Part shown: one piece after another, positions 7,915 through 17,275 of the stretch | Numbering within the stretch: position 1 is the stretch's first letter | How the letters are laid out: every line of letters begins with the position of its first letter | NCBI RefSeq assembly: GCF_900115825.1 | Contig: NZ_FOXW01000006.1 | Location: 78,340-142,339 of the forward strand | Direction of reading: 5' to 3' | DNA length: 64,000 nucleotides | DNA from: Desemzia incerta | Lineage (GTDB): Bacteria; Bacillota; Bacilli; Lactobacillales; Carnobacteriaceae | Program-made: the position numbers and the translations under genes | Notes under the pieces: generated by a model | Told to the model about the DNA's origin: nothing | The model's database searches: none | What the model saw: the letters and a program-made list of their open reading frames with translations, nothing else

Positions 7915-10074
7915 TTACTGGAGGAATTTACTTAAGTTCCCTTTATATGTCACAAATAAATTCTGCATTCCTCTAGAAACTGCAGTATAAAGGATTCTTT
8001 GATCTCGTTCACTTTGATAGTTTTCTTCTGAAACATTATAAACAAGCACATTATCAAATTCCAATCCTTTAGATAAGCTGATTGGCAGAACTTTAATGGA
8101 AAACACAAAAGGAAGGTTTTCCTTAAGGTAATTAGACAACTCTTCTGCTTCTTGCTCGTTCTTTGTGATAATTGTTAACGATTTACCATCTAGTTCCATC
8201 AGGATTTGTTCAAGAATACCTTTGAAATCATCCTTGTCTGAGACTTCATATACTTTGGGCTCATTTCCTTGAGGACGTACAGGAATGATCTCGATTTTTT
8301 GATTTGCTGTTATCAGTTGACTGAAGACTTTTGTAATGGCTCCGCTAGATCGATAGCTGTTTACTAAATCATAGCGTTGAACGCTTTTCTGTTTATTTTC
8401 AATGATATCTGCAATTTCTTGGAACGTGATCGAAGAATTGAAGATCGCTTGATTTTCATCTCCTACCATCGTAAAGTCACTCTTCGTAAAGAGGTCAGAC
8501 ATTAAGCTCATTTGCGCTGGAGTGTAATCTTGCACTTCGTCGATCAGCACAAATCGCATCAACGGAAACGAGATTCTCTCGACAAAAGTATTCATGATCA
8601 GCAAATAGATCACAGCTTCATCTACAGTTAGCACTTCTCTGGAATGAACATACGATTCTTTTTGATAGTGAAGGTACAAAGCATCAAAAATACGTGTGAG
8701 ATCGACCCATTTATTTTGTTCGATCCCTTTCGTAACGCCTCGGTATTTCTTCCGCAGCAACTGCTCCCCATATTCGATCACTTTCTCTTCGTTGTCTTCT
8801 GTGATCAATTCTCCAAAATGCTTCATCTGCATTTTTTCAGACATTTCCAAGATCTGATCTTGTATCGCGTGAGTCTTCGATTGAGCAATCAAGCGTCTTT
8901 CCCAATAGCTCGCCAGACGGCTTTTTGTTGCTTGGATTCTGTCTATCATGGGACTGGATTCTGGTGTCGTTTGGTAAATATCCATCATTTTTTCTTTTGA
9001 AATGATGATTTTCCCTTTGTGCATCAAATCTCTGAACAGATCACCTTCCGCAGCCACGACTTCATTAGCTTGCTTGATGAAATCTACAAATTCAAGACTT
9101 CTCAATACTGCCGTTTGCTTGTCGACAGTTGGTTGACTGATGCGCGAGAAGTATTCTTCTTCCGTTTCCATTTTCCAGTTGACCTGTTGCCCAACGAATT
9201 GCAGCAGCGTCATGTTCAATGGATTCTTCTCTCCTAAAGACGGCAGTACATTTGAAATGTAATTGATAAATTGATTGTTAGGGGACAAAATCAATACATT
9301 ATCCGAAGTGATTTCTTTACGTAAAGAATAGAGCAGATAAGCAATACGCTGCATGACGGTAGAGGTTTTCCCGCTTCCAGCAACTCCATTCACCAACAAA
9401 ATTGGATGCTTAGTGTCTCGAATAATCACATTCTGCTCGTTTTGAATGGTCGCCGTGATGTCTTTCATTTGCTCAGTAGTATCTTGTTCCAAGGCTTCCA
9501 GCAGCACGTCATCTTGGATAGCCACTGTCGTATCAAAATAATTCAGCAGACGATTGGCTTCGACAATCAATTGTCGGCGGCTCTTGATCTCGACGTCTAT
9601 CGTATGTTGGTTCACCTCATATGAGGAGTTTCCAAGAGTGTCGTTGTAGAACAATTCCGCAATCGGCGAACGCCAGTCATAAATCAAGTTGTCTCCTTCT
9701 TCATCCGCAAATCCATTGATACCGATATAAAATCCTTCATTTGGCTCGTCATCCAAGAAATCGACCGTTACTTTGCCAAAATAAGGCGATTGCAACAACC
9801 GTTCCACTTTTTCCAATAACGCAAGAGCGGCTTTCAGTTTGATGTTCATTTGGTCAATCTCACGGCTCTTCATTTCCAACCCTAAAAAAGTATCCAAGTT
9901 GTCCAATGTACTATCAAAATTCAAGCTGGAATCTCCTGACATATTTTTCAATGCCGCGATTCCCTCTGTCTTATTTTGCTCTATCGAATCCCTAAGCGTC
10001 TGTTCCGTTGCCTCAAGTCTTTCGTACACAAACTGAAGGTATTCCTGTTCTTTCTTAAACTCGGTGTCGACCAT
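7915..10074 (-). CDS. helD: HelD-type superfamily 1 helicase, RNA polymerase recycling factor
   Basis: Superfamily 1A ATPase of 719 aa. In Bacillus relatives HelD binds RNA polymerase and releases stalled complexes from DNA. Features: N-terminal coiled-coil arm (residues 1-100), Walker A GVAGSGKTS near residue 230, Walker B LIDEVQDYTPAQ near 505, GDENQAIF, and C-terminal motifs VNSYRSSGAI, LPISLSKGLEFDNVLVYNV and YTAVSRGMQ. The length is close to Bacillus HelD (about 770 aa). The ATG at 10074 has AGGGGG eight bases upstream. It appears to be transcribed alone, with a repeat array in front and a long palindrome behind. Confidence 0.93.
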   Translation of the reverse strand: MVDTEFKKEQEYLQFVYERLEATEQTLRDSIEQNKTEGIAALKNMSGDSSLNFDSTLDNLDTFLGLEMKSREIDQMNIKLKAALALLEKVERLLQSPYFGKVTVDFLDDEPNEGFYIGINGFADEEGDNLIYDWRSPIAELFYNDTLGNSSYEVNQHTIDVEIKSRRQLIVEANRLLNYFDTTVAIQDDVLLEALEQDTTEQMKDITATIQNEQNVIIRDTKHPILLVNGVAGSGKTSTVMQRIAYLLYSLRKEITSDNVLILSPNNQFINYISNVLPSLGEKNPLNMTLLQFVGQQVNWKMETEEEYFSRISQPTVDKQTAVLRSLEFVDFIKQANEVVAAEGDLFRDLMHKGKIIISKEKMMDIYQTTPESSPMIDRIQATKSRLASYWERRLIAQSKTHAIQDQILEMSEKMQMKHFGELITEDNEEKVIEYGEQLLRKKYRGVTKGIEQNKWVDLTRIFDALYLHYQKESYVHSREVLTVDEAVIYLLIMNTFVERISFPLMRFVLIDEVQDYTPAQMSLMSDLFTKSDFTMVGDENQAIFNSSITFQEIADIIENKQKSVQRYDLVNSYRSSGAITKVFSQLITANQKIEIIPVRPQGNEPKVYEVSDKDDFKGILEQILMELDGKSLTIITKNEQEAEELSNYLKENLPFVFSIKVLPISLSKGLEFDNVLVYNVSEENYQSERDQRILYTAVSRGMQNLFVTYKGNLSKFLQ

Positions 10075-10180
10075 CTGTGTTGCCCCCTGTCTGTTTTATA
10101 GCGAACAGTTATTGTACCGCCTTTTTGCTTAGTAATCAATAGGTTCATCATTAAAATACGTTTTAGAAATGTTGATTTTT

Positions 10181-10279
10181 TCTATTGATCAAATGAGCAT
10201 CAATTATCGTCTCACTTGATCAATAGACCTATTCTATTAGTCAAGTGAACAATATTTCGAGCCGTACTTGATTAATAGC
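10181..10279. repeat. Alternating inverted-repeat array, family A, cluster 1 (four half-sites)
   Basis: Four 16-bp half-sites of the type TCTATTGATCAAGTGA or its complement lie at 10181, 10212, 10233 and 10264. Orientation alternates and spacing alternates 31 and 21 nt, so same-orientation copies repeat every 52 bp. The same motif and lattice recur at 15893-16043. The array lies between the gst-like gene's terminator and the helD start. Confidence 0.85.
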
Positions 10280-10293
10280 TCTTCTTATACTAC

Positions 10294-10334
10294 AAAAAGC
10301 CCTCTTGGAAACCATGGTAGTTTCCAATAAGGGC
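10294..10334 (-). terminator. Terminator of the glutathionyl-hydroquinone reductase-like gene
   Basis: On the reverse strand, GCCCTTATTGGAAA pairs with TTTCCAAGAGGGC across a 9-nt loop (one asymmetric bulge) and is followed by TTTTTG. It lies 15 nt after the stop at 10349. Confidence 0.8.
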
Positions 10335-10348
10335 GTATTCTAAGTTGT

Positions 10349-11308
10349 TTAGTCCAAGCTAAAATCCAATATCGGTCCGACTGGAACGATTCCTGTCGGG
10401 TTGATGTTTTTGTGGCTGCGGTAGTAATGTTCTTTGATATGCTTGAAGTTCACCGTCTCAGCGATTCCAGGCCAGTTGTATAATTCTCTCGTGTAGCGCC
10501 ACAGGTTCTTATAGTCGCGGATTTGTCGGATGTTGCATTTGAAATGGCTGTAATACACGCTGTCAAAACGGATCAGTGTGGTAAATAAGCGCCAGTCTGC
10601 TTCTGTAATCTGATCGCCAACTAAGTAGCGCTGATTTTCTAAGCGAGCTTCTAATTGGTCCAACGTTTTGAATAACCTGCCTACTTCTTCTTGGTAGACT
10701 CCTTCATTAGTCGCAAAACCTGCTTTGTACACACCATTATTGACGTTATGGTAAACGAGTTCGTTGACCGCGTCGATTTCTTCCTGCAGCTCTTTCGGGT
10801 AATAATCGCCTTCCTTGGCTCCTACACCATAAAAAGCTGTATTCAGCATGCGCATGATCTCAGAAGATTCATTGTTTACGATTTTATTTTGCTTCAAATC
10901 ATACAATATCGGTACTGTGACTCGCCCACTATAATTAGGGTCCACATGAGTGTACAATTCATGCAAGTAAGTCGCGTTGATTACAGGATCCGGGATAACG
11001 CCCACTGCCGGCTCAAATGTCCACCCGTTTTCTGCCATCAATGGATTAACAACGGATACGGAAATCATGTCTTCCAATTTTTTTAATTTGCGCATAATCA
11101 AAGTTCGGTTCGCCCATGGACAAGCCATGGCTACATATAAATGGTACCGATTCGGTTCTGCTTTGAACCCGCCTTCACCGGTTGGACCGGGACTGCCGTC
11201 TGGAGTAATCCAATTACGGTACTGGGCTTCCGTACGAATAAAACGCCCTCCGTTTCCTTCCGTATCATACCACTGGTCGTGCCACTTTCCATCTACTAAT
11301 AATCCCAT
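10349..11308 (-). CDS. Glutathionyl-hydroquinone reductase-like GST (Xi class, YqjG/ECM4 family)
   Basis: Cytoplasmic thiol-transferase of 319 aa. The family reduces glutathionyl-(hydro)quinones using glutathione. The N-terminal thioredoxin-like domain carries the catalytic MACPWANRT motif (Cys about residue 47), followed by the conserved VVNPLM, GWTF and VPILYDLK segments and the C-terminal helical domain with the family NINPTGIVPVGP ending. The longer frame back to 11350 has no ribosome site; the ATG at 11308 has GGAAGGGG upstream. Its presence, with adhC and frmB at 60-62 kb, suggests the host holds glutathione. The substrate in Lactobacillales is not established. Confidence 0.88.
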   Translation of the reverse strand: MGLLVDGKWHDQWYDTEGNGGRFIRTEAQYRNWITPDGSPGPTGEGGFKAEPNRYHLYVAMACPWANRTLIMRKLKKLEDMISVSVVNPLMAENGWTFEPAVGVIPDPVINATYLHELYTHVDPNYSGRVTVPILYDLKQNKIVNNESSEIMRMLNTAFYGVGAKEGDYYPKELQEEIDAVNELVYHNVNNGVYKAGFATNEGVYQEEVGRLFKTLDQLEARLENQRYLVGDQITEADWRLFTTLIRFDSVYYSHFKCNIRQIRDYKNLWRYTRELYNWPGIAETVNFKHIKEHYYRSHKNINPTGIVPVGPILDFSLD

Positions 11309-11527
11309 AATTTTCCCCTTCCGAATACCTTTTGATACTTCATTATCCAAGTGTTTTCTATTTCAATTATAGAGGTATGATGAGCGATTAACAAATGAAC
11401 AGCTGTCTCATCGTTATTTTTACAACTAATAAAGCCTTGACTGCTTTAATAAAAAGAATAGTTTATTTGTAGTATTTACTCTTTTAATCTCCCTTATTTG
11501 AGCGTAAATTAGTAGAGAGGTGAAAAA

Positions 11528-12220
11528 ATGAAAAAGTACAAACACTTAATTTTTGATTTAGACAATACGTTGCTGGACTTTAATGATACAGAAGAACAAG
11601 CGCTTAAGAATGTATTTAAAACATTCAACGTTCCAGAAACTGCTGAATCCTTTGATACATACAAATCAATCAATAAAAGCTTATGGTCTTCTTTAGAAAA
11701 AGGAACAATCGCTAGAGAAGATATTTTCAATACTCGATTTGCCTTATTTTTTAAGGAATACAACTTGGATGTCGATGGAATAAAAGCAGAAAAACTATAC
11801 CGTGGATTTTTGAATAACGGCTGCAAGACGATTAAAAATGCCGAGGTACTTTTGAGCAAACTAAAGAAACGAAACTACCGGATCTATGCAGGTACCAATG
11901 GAATGGGCATCACTCAAAGAAAAAGATTAACGGATTCTGGACTGCTGAATTATTTTGATGACCTGTTTATTTCAGAAGAAATCGGTTATGAAAAACCGGA
12001 TCCTCGTTTCTTTGATACTCTGTTTGATTCGCTGCACATTACCGATAAAGAATCTTGCTTAATGATAGGAGACAGCTTGTCTTCTGATATTTTAGGAGCT
12101 AAAAACGTCGAAATCGATAGCGTTCTTTATGACCCAGAACAAATCTTATCGTCATCAGCTGCAACTTATACTATAAGTGACTTATTGCAAATTTATTCTT
12201 TATTAGGAGAAGGGAAATAG
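11528..12220 (+). CDS. HAD-superfamily nucleotidase, YjjG/YfnB type
   Basis: Small cytoplasmic phosphatase of 230 aa. YjjG-type enzymes hydrolyse (often non-canonical) pyrimidine nucleoside monophosphates. HAD motif I is FDLDNTLLDF (residues 9-18, catalytic Asp pair), motif II is the TNGMG segment near 122, motif III is the Lys of YEKPDPRFF, and motif IV is MIGDSLSSD. An alpha-helical cap lies between motifs I and II, as in subfamily I. GAGAGGTG precedes the ATG by 6 nt. It is a single-gene unit ended by a hairpin right after the stop. Confidence 0.88.
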   Translation: MKKYKHLIFDLDNTLLDFNDTEEQALKNVFKTFNVPETAESFDTYKSINKSLWSSLEKGTIAREDIFNTRFALFFKEYNLDVDGIKAEKLYRGFLNNGCKTIKNAEVLLSKLKKRNYRIYAGTNGMGITQRKRLTDSGLLNYFDDLFISEEIGYEKPDPRFFDTLFDSLHITDKESCLMIGDSLSSDILGAKNVEIDSVLYDPEQILSSSAATYTISDLLQIYSLLGEGK

Positions 12221-12240
12221 TCGGCTAGACTATCTTTTAT
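12217..12240 (+). terminator. Terminator after the YjjG-like gene
   Basis: A 6-bp stem, ATAGTC / GACTAT, with a 5-nt loop, overlaps the stop codon and is followed by CTTTTATTT. The stem is short but well placed, with an opposing gene ending 25 nt further on. Confidence 0.6.
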
Positions 12241-12264
12241 TTCTGCTAGTTTTAACAGTGTAAT

Positions 12265-15072
12265 CTATTTTTCTGTTGCTTCTTCGTTATCAAATGAGTA
12301 GCTCTTCTTTTTGATTCCAAAGTATATTATCATCAACCCATTGCTCACTAGCAATAATGCTGCAAACAACCACACTGCTGTCGTCATCGATCCGCCGATC
12401 GAGATCGCGTTTCTTAAAGCCTCGATCGCATAAGTCATCGGTAAGTACGGATAAATACTTTGGTAAAAACCATTTGATAGAATAATGGGATAGGTCCCTC
12501 CAGAACTTGCCAACTGCAAGATCATGAAAATCAGCATCAAGAAAGCACCTACTTTGCCTAATACAACATTGAACAACGTCACCAATGACATAAAGGACAT
12601 CGATTCAAGTATCAAGAAACCTAAAACTTTTCCAGGAGAGATCGGATCCATCCCCAATACATAGATCAGCACGACAAAGACAATAATAGCCTGCAAGATG
12701 CTCACTAAGCCGAGAATCGACATTTTACTTGCCCACCAAGCGACACCTGAAGAGGGTTGGGTTTTCGGCTTATAAGCATCAAACATCATATTGGCTGTCA
12801 AAGTTCCTACAAATAACGCTACCGACATCATGTATGGTGCCATCGATGTTCCATTATTGGCTAGCTTATCTTTATCTGTGTGATGAGTCGTAACAGGATC
12901 TGAAACAGCTGCTGCTGCATCTTCTGTCGTATTCACTTCTCGGATCTGAGCTGCTCCATCAGCCAAACTGTCTGACATTGTTGCTAACCCTGCATTAACT
13001 TCTTCCAAGGATCCTGCAACTTTGGCTTCACCTTCTGCTAATTGTCCGCTTCCAGAAGAAATTTGTTGAGCTCCATCGGATAATTGATCAGACCCCTCTA
13101 CTAATTTACTGCTGTTACCCGACAATTGAGAAGTTCCATTGGCCAATGTTTGTGCTCCAGACTGTAAAGCCGTTACGCCATTGCTTAATGTCGGGATTTT
13201 TTCCGCCACTGTTGAAAGCCCATTTGCTATGGCATCTGCTCCGCTTATCAAACCAGCGGAATTTCGGTCCAATTGATCAGCTCCGTCAGCGATTTGACTA
13301 GAACCTTCAACTAATTGATCCACACCTGTCACTAAAGCTCCTGTTTTCTCATTCAAAGTCGTTAAGCCATTAGAAATTTGTGCTGCTCCGTTGTTTAACG
13401 TGTCATTTTTTTCTGTTAGTTCATTCGTACCTTCTAAAATCGTCTGGCTGCCTTCTTGCAGTTGTTGCAAGGAAGCAGTCAATACAGGCAATGATTGATT
13501 CAACTGTTCCGTAGCTGCAGCAATACTTTGAGCAACAGGAGCAGCTTTTTGGGAAAGAACAGATACATTATCCACGATTGCTGTCAAAGCTTGCGTTTGT
13601 GCATCTGTCACTCTCACTAGTTGCTCTGTAGCTGTTTTCAGATCTTGTTCTGCTTGACTATTGGGCAACAGATTTTCTGCCGCTGTCAACGTTTGGCTAT
13701 TTTGCTTTTGCATAGTTATTAAAACCAACGCTTGCTGTTCTTCTGTCAAATTCACTCCGCTATCTGTTAAAGCTTGTATGACTGCATCAGCATTCACTGC
13801 TAAATCTGCTTCGTAACTCGCTTCGATAGGATCTGTATCAACCGAAGAATTTGAAGCTCCTAACACTTGTGAAACTTGTTTAACATACGATTGTACACCA
13901 GTCAAATATCGTTGCAATTGGTTTTTATTTTCTTCTGTTAAATTTACTCCCGTTAAGCTGTTGGCTAACTGGTTCGCCCCATCATTTAATTGTTGGACTT
14001 GTGTGGGCAGATTTTTTGTCTGATCAACCACTTGGGTCAACCCACCGTTCAGCTGTTCAGCACCCTCGTTGACCGCACTCACGCCAGATGTGTATTGTTG
14101 GATACCATTTTTTAAACTGGATGCTCCAGTATCCAGATCACTAATTCCCGTTGTCAGCATCGGCAGCTGTCCTGAAAGTCCAAGAAGTCCGTTATTCAGC
14201 TGTGCCACACCAGCAGATAAAGAACCTACACCGTTTGTATATTGCAGGACTCCATTTGCCAAAGTAGTCCCACCACTGTTCAACTCATTGATACCCGTTG
14301 TTAAAGTAGGTAATTTCCCTGACAAAGCATCGATCCCTGTTGACAATTGACCCGCTCCATTGTCGATTTGAGCGACGCCGGCCACGTAGTCTTTCAATCC
14401 GATACTCAACGTTTGGCTGCCTTCTGCAAATTCCAGTGAGCTGGAAGCTAATGTTTCCAAATTGGTTTGGATCAACGCGCTGGCGTCCGCTAATTGAGTC
14501 GTTCCATCTTTAAGTTTTTGACTCCCTTCTGACGCTTCTTCCATACCGGATCCTGCATTACCAAATTGTTCTAATATAGTCGCAGTATACATTTCTGTGA
14601 TTTGATTGGAGACTTGGCTTTTCAATTCGGTGATTGCTGAAGCCGCCATTTTAGAAGCTGTCAAATTTCTTCCTTGTGTTGTCTGGTAATCCACGACCAT
14701 TTGCTTTGGATGGTCAGACAACAATGTGGTAGCATTCTGCGAAAAGTCCTCTGGAACAGTGATTTTTAAGTAGTAATCTCCATCAGAGAGTCCCTCATTC
14801 GCTTCTTTTTCCGACACAAAATGAAAATCTAAGCTTTTACTCTCTTTCAAGTTATCTACCAGCTGATCTCCGATTTCCAACGTTTTTCCTTGAAACTCTA
14901 CTACCTTATCTTTATTGACTACCGCTACAGGTAACTGATCGACATGTCCATAGGGATCCCATAGAGCACCCAAGAAAATCAAATTATATAAAGCCGGTAT
15001 CAGGGCTATAACACTCAATACAATGATAAGAAATTTATGTTGTGCGATAAATTTCCATTCTTTTTTTATCAT
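12265..15072 (-). CDS. YhgE/Pip-family membrane protein (ABC-2-like, phage-infection-protein homologue)
   Basis: Large membrane protein of 935 aa. An N-terminal membrane helix (FLIIVLSVIALIPALYNLIFLGAL) is followed by a long extracellular region. From about residue 175 to 700 that region is built of repeated heptad-like units of the form (Q/E)LxxGxxxLxxG, predicting an extended coiled coil. The C-terminal domain (about 740-920) has five or six membrane helices of the ABC-2 type. Family members include Lactococcus Pip (phage receptor) and type VII secretion EsaA/YueB; no type VII genes are nearby, so secretion is not assigned. ATG with AGAGGG upstream. It is divergent from a TetR regulator that probably controls it. 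Confidence 0.85.
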   Translation of the reverse strand: MIKKEWKFIAQHKFLIIVLSVIALIPALYNLIFLGALWDPYGHVDQLPVAVVNKDKVVEFQGKTLEIGDQLVDNLKESKSLDFHFVSEKEANEGLSDGDYYLKITVPEDFSQNATTLLSDHPKQMVVDYQTTQGRNLTASKMAASAITELKSQVSNQITEMYTATILEQFGNAGSGMEEASEGSQKLKDGTTQLADASALIQTNLETLASSSLEFAEGSQTLSIGLKDYVAGVAQIDNGAGQLSTGIDALSGKLPTLTTGINELNSGGTTLANGVLQYTNGVGSLSAGVAQLNNGLLGLSGQLPMLTTGISDLDTGASSLKNGIQQYTSGVSAVNEGAEQLNGGLTQVVDQTKNLPTQVQQLNDGANQLANSLTGVNLTEENKNQLQRYLTGVQSYVKQVSQVLGASNSSVDTDPIEASYEADLAVNADAVIQALTDSGVNLTEEQQALVLITMQKQNSQTLTAAENLLPNSQAEQDLKTATEQLVRVTDAQTQALTAIVDNVSVLSQKAAPVAQSIAAATEQLNQSLPVLTASLQQLQEGSQTILEGTNELTEKNDTLNNGAAQISNGLTTLNEKTGALVTGVDQLVEGSSQIADGADQLDRNSAGLISGADAIANGLSTVAEKIPTLSNGVTALQSGAQTLANGTSQLSGNSSKLVEGSDQLSDGAQQISSGSGQLAEGEAKVAGSLEEVNAGLATMSDSLADGAAQIREVNTTEDAAAAVSDPVTTHHTDKDKLANNGTSMAPYMMSVALFVGTLTANMMFDAYKPKTQPSSGVAWWASKMSILGLVSILQAIIVFVVLIYVLGMDPISPGKVLGFLILESMSFMSLVTLFNVVLGKVGAFLMLIFMILQLASSGGTYPIILSNGFYQSIYPYLPMTYAIEALRNAISIGGSMTTAVWLFAALLLVSNGLMIIYFGIKKKSYSFDNEEATEK

Positions 15073-15260
15073 GACACTATTTCCCTCTTTCTTTTGTCCT
15101 AACCTATGCCTAAATTATTTTCAACAGATCATTTTTAGACACTTGTAAAACTCATAAAGTCATGATAGATTCTATTTGAAACGAAGGCAAGATACAGATT
15201 AAGTCCTGTGTTTAAATTTAGACAAAATCAAAAATCTGCAAATAAAAGAGGGGTAGTAAA

Positions 15261-15854
15261 ATGAAATATGACCTGTCAAAGAAACCGACCCGCGGCGCTC
15301 AACGAACGCTCGAAGCTTTCTCAAAAACCATGTTCAATCTGTTAGCTAAAAAGTCTTTTGAATCGATCAGCGTGAATGAAATCTGCGAGATCAGCAATTT
15401 CCCTCGAGCTACTTTTTATAATTATTTTGACGACAAATACGATTTATTGAATTACTGTTGGCACTTATTGAGCAACCAGATCTATCTTAACGAACCATCC
15501 AATGTTGCTTCCGATAAAATACTCAGTACATTGTTTGATCGGACGTATTATTTACTATCCTCGCATAATGAACTATTGAACGATATTCTAAAGAACAATC
15601 CCAGCAACAGTTCTTTGATCAATCACTTCAGTAGTTACTTAAAACGTGTCATCCAAAATATTTTCCATGAATACTTAGACTTCAGCAGCAAAGATATGCC
15701 GTTAGAGTTAGTCGTTGATCACTTCAGCAACACTGTGATGCTGATCTTAGAGGCTATTTTCTTGAAAAAACAACCTATCTCCCTTGAAGAAGCCCATAAA
15801 TACTTAACCTTTTTGCTGGGACATTTAATAGTAGAATCTCCAGAAAATAATTAA
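15261..15854 (+). CDS. TetR/AcrR-family transcriptional regulator
   Basis: DNA-binding repressor of 197 aa. The N-terminal TetR helix-turn-helix is clear (SVNEICEISNFPRATFYNYFDDKYDLL, about residues 35-62); the C-terminal helical ligand domain is not family-specific. GAGGGG lies 8 nt before the ATG. It is divergent from yhgE with 188 bp between the genes, the usual arrangement of a TetR regulator and its target. I could not pick a convincing palindromic operator by eye in that spacer. Confidence 0.88.
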   Translation: MKYDLSKKPTRGAQRTLEAFSKTMFNLLAKKSFESISVNEICEISNFPRATFYNYFDDKYDLLNYCWHLLSNQIYLNEPSNVASDKILSTLFDRTYYLLSSHNELLNDILKNNPSNSSLINHFSSYLKRVIQNIFHEYLDFSSKDMPLELVVDHFSNTVMLILEAIFLKKQPISLEEAHKYLTFLLGHLIVESPENN

Positions 15855-15892
15855 CCGAGTCTTTTTTACTCTAGTTTGGTGAGCAAATTGGC

Positions 15893-16043
15893 TCTATTAA
15901 TCAAGTGGAGAATATTCACTCCTTCACTTGATTAATAGATCGCTTCTATTGATCAAGTGACCACTGCCAAATCCCTCACTTGATTAATAGATCACTTCTA
16001 TTGATCAAGTGGCAATAATTCCAACCTTCACTTGACTAATAGA
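15893..16043. repeat. Alternating inverted-repeat array, family A, cluster 2 (six half-sites)
   Basis: Six 16-bp half-sites (TCTATTGATCAAGTGA type and its complement) start at 15893, 15924, 15945, 15976, 15997 and 16028. Steps are 31, 21, 31, 21 and 31 nt, giving an exact 52-bp period in each orientation. Neighbours separated by 5 nt can form 16-bp hairpins. The array fills the gap between the convergent tetR and deoC genes. Confidence 0.9.
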
Positions 16044-16086
16044 GTAACTTCCATTCCATTTCAGAGTACATAAATGACCTAAAAGC

Positions 16087-16117
16087 ATTAAAAGAGCGAG
16101 GACTTTATCCTCTCTCT
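16087..16117 (-). terminator. deoC terminator
   Basis: On the reverse strand, a 9-bp stem with one mismatch (GAGAGAGGA / TCCTCGCTC, 5-nt loop) is followed by TTTTAATGCTTTT. It lies 18 nt after the deoC stop. Confidence 0.7.
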
Positions 16118-16134
16118 TTCTTCTCATATCAAAA

Positions 16135-16827
16135 TCATAATTCTTTACTCATTGCCTTATACTCTTCTACAATCTGTATCCCAGCACTCGTTCCCAAACG
16201 TTCCGCACCAGCTTCTATCATGGCTCTAGCAGCAGCAATGTCTCGAATACCTCCTGCTGCTTTCACTTTGACGTCAGAACCGACAATGTCTTTCATAAGT
16301 TTTACATCTTCCACAGTGGCGCCGCTCGTTCCAAAACCAGTAGACGTTTTTACGAAATCCGGTTGAACTTTTTTAGCTATTTGACACACAGCAGCTTTTT
16401 CTTCATTGGTCAGGTAGCAATTCTCTAAAATCACTTTACTCAAAATACCATGTTCTCGACAAACGCCTACGATTTCAGTCATTTCCTTCTCGATGTAATC
16501 CAGCTTTCCATCTTTCAATTCTCTGATATTGATGACATAGTCAATTTCATCGGCTCCATTTTTGATAGCGTCGTCAACTTCAAAAACTTTCACAGCGAGC
16601 GAAGTCTGACCTAAAGGAAAACCAATAGCCGCACCGATATGGACGGGACTATCTTTCAACAATTCTTTACACATAGATACCGGCGCTGAATTGATCGCTA
16701 CCATTTTAAACCCATATTCGTCGGCTTCCTGGCATAATTTCTCAAACCCTGCTTTTTGGGCATCTGCTTTTAATAATGTATGATCCACCATATTTGCTAA
16801 TTCTGCTACACTCAATTGAACTGTCAT
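16135..16827 (-). CDS. deoC: Deoxyribose-phosphate aldolase
   Basis: Class I aldolase of 230 aa that splits 2-deoxyribose 5-phosphate into glyceraldehyde 3-phosphate and acetaldehyde in deoxynucleoside catabolism. The Schiff-base lysine is K160 in FVKTSTGFGTSGAT; the proton-relay residues D96 (ADEIDYVIN) and K189 (VKAAGGIRD) are present. The frame continues 20 codons upstream, but the ATG at 16827 has AGGAGG seven bases before it and fits family starts. No deoB, deoD or pdp neighbour is present, so it stands alone here. Confidence 0.95.
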   Translation of the reverse strand: MTVQLSVAELANMVDHTLLKADAQKAGFEKLCQEADEYGFKMVAINSAPVSMCKELLKDSPVHIGAAIGFPLGQTSLAVKVFEVDDAIKNGADEIDYVINIRELKDGKLDYIEKEMTEIVGVCREHGILSKVILENCYLTNEEKAAVCQIAKKVQPDFVKTSTGFGTSGATVEDVKLMKDIVGSDVKVKAAGGIRDIAAARAMIEAGAERLGTSAGIQIVEEYKAMSKEL

Positions 16828-16909
16828 TCTTCTTCCTCCTCTTGTTGAGTCCGGTTTCATTTTAACACAATACATCAGTTGATACATTACTAGTGTCGCG
16901 ATGCTCTTC

Positions 16910-17080
16910 TCAAATAAACGAACCGCTATAACTGCTTACTGAAGGACTACATACAAAAGTAACTAATCGCCCTAATTTTTCTGGTGGAATAACTCGTTGG
17001 ATCAAAGAAGCACTGTGATTTTATGCCATAAAACGACATTCTTGTTCTTCAAAGCTGATGTTTTCTTCGCATTTAATCTT
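16910..17080 (-). pseudogene. C-terminal remnant of a short-chain dehydrogenase with an in-frame stop
   Basis: The reverse strand reads ENISFEEQECRFMA, stop, NHSASLIQRVIPPEKLGRL and VTFVCSPSVSSYSGSFI, stop. This matches the C-terminal region of SDR oxidoreductases (family pattern S-L-I-Q-R-x-x-x-P-E-E-x-x-x-L-V-x-F-x-C-S-P). One stop codon interrupts it, the N-terminal Rossmann part is absent, and the glycine-rich end is lost. Inferred to be a decayed gene. Confidence 0.7.
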
Positions 17081-17190
17081 ACAATGAATTACCGACATCG
17101 TTTGGCTTTTCTGATGGATTCTACTATCCTTGTAAAAAACGTATGAACATAATGTTCAGTAGGCATGACTTTATTTTTAAAAAAAGGAAC

Positions 17191-17228
17191 ATGAGAACCT
17201 GAATGGATAAGCAGCCGCTTATCTCATG
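17191..17228. promoter_or_regulatory. Inverted repeat upstream of the Gfo/Idh/MocA genes
   Basis: GATAAGC-AGCC-GCTTATC nested inside ATGAG...CTCAT lies just upstream of a TATAAT box at 17239-17244. It may be an operator or the 3' terminator of the decayed gene upstream; the function is not known. Confidence 0.35.
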
Positions 17229-17275
17229 CATTTTCCTATATAATCTAACTATTAGATATTATAGGAGGTTTTTTT

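Noticed and set aside
15073..15260. TetR operator between yhgE and tetR
   Set aside because: Only weak outer symmetry (TTTTA...TAAAA) was found; not strong enough to report.
10181..16043. Family A repeats as a CRISPR array
   Set aside because: Orientation alternates, spacers are 5 and 15 nt, and no cas genes are present.
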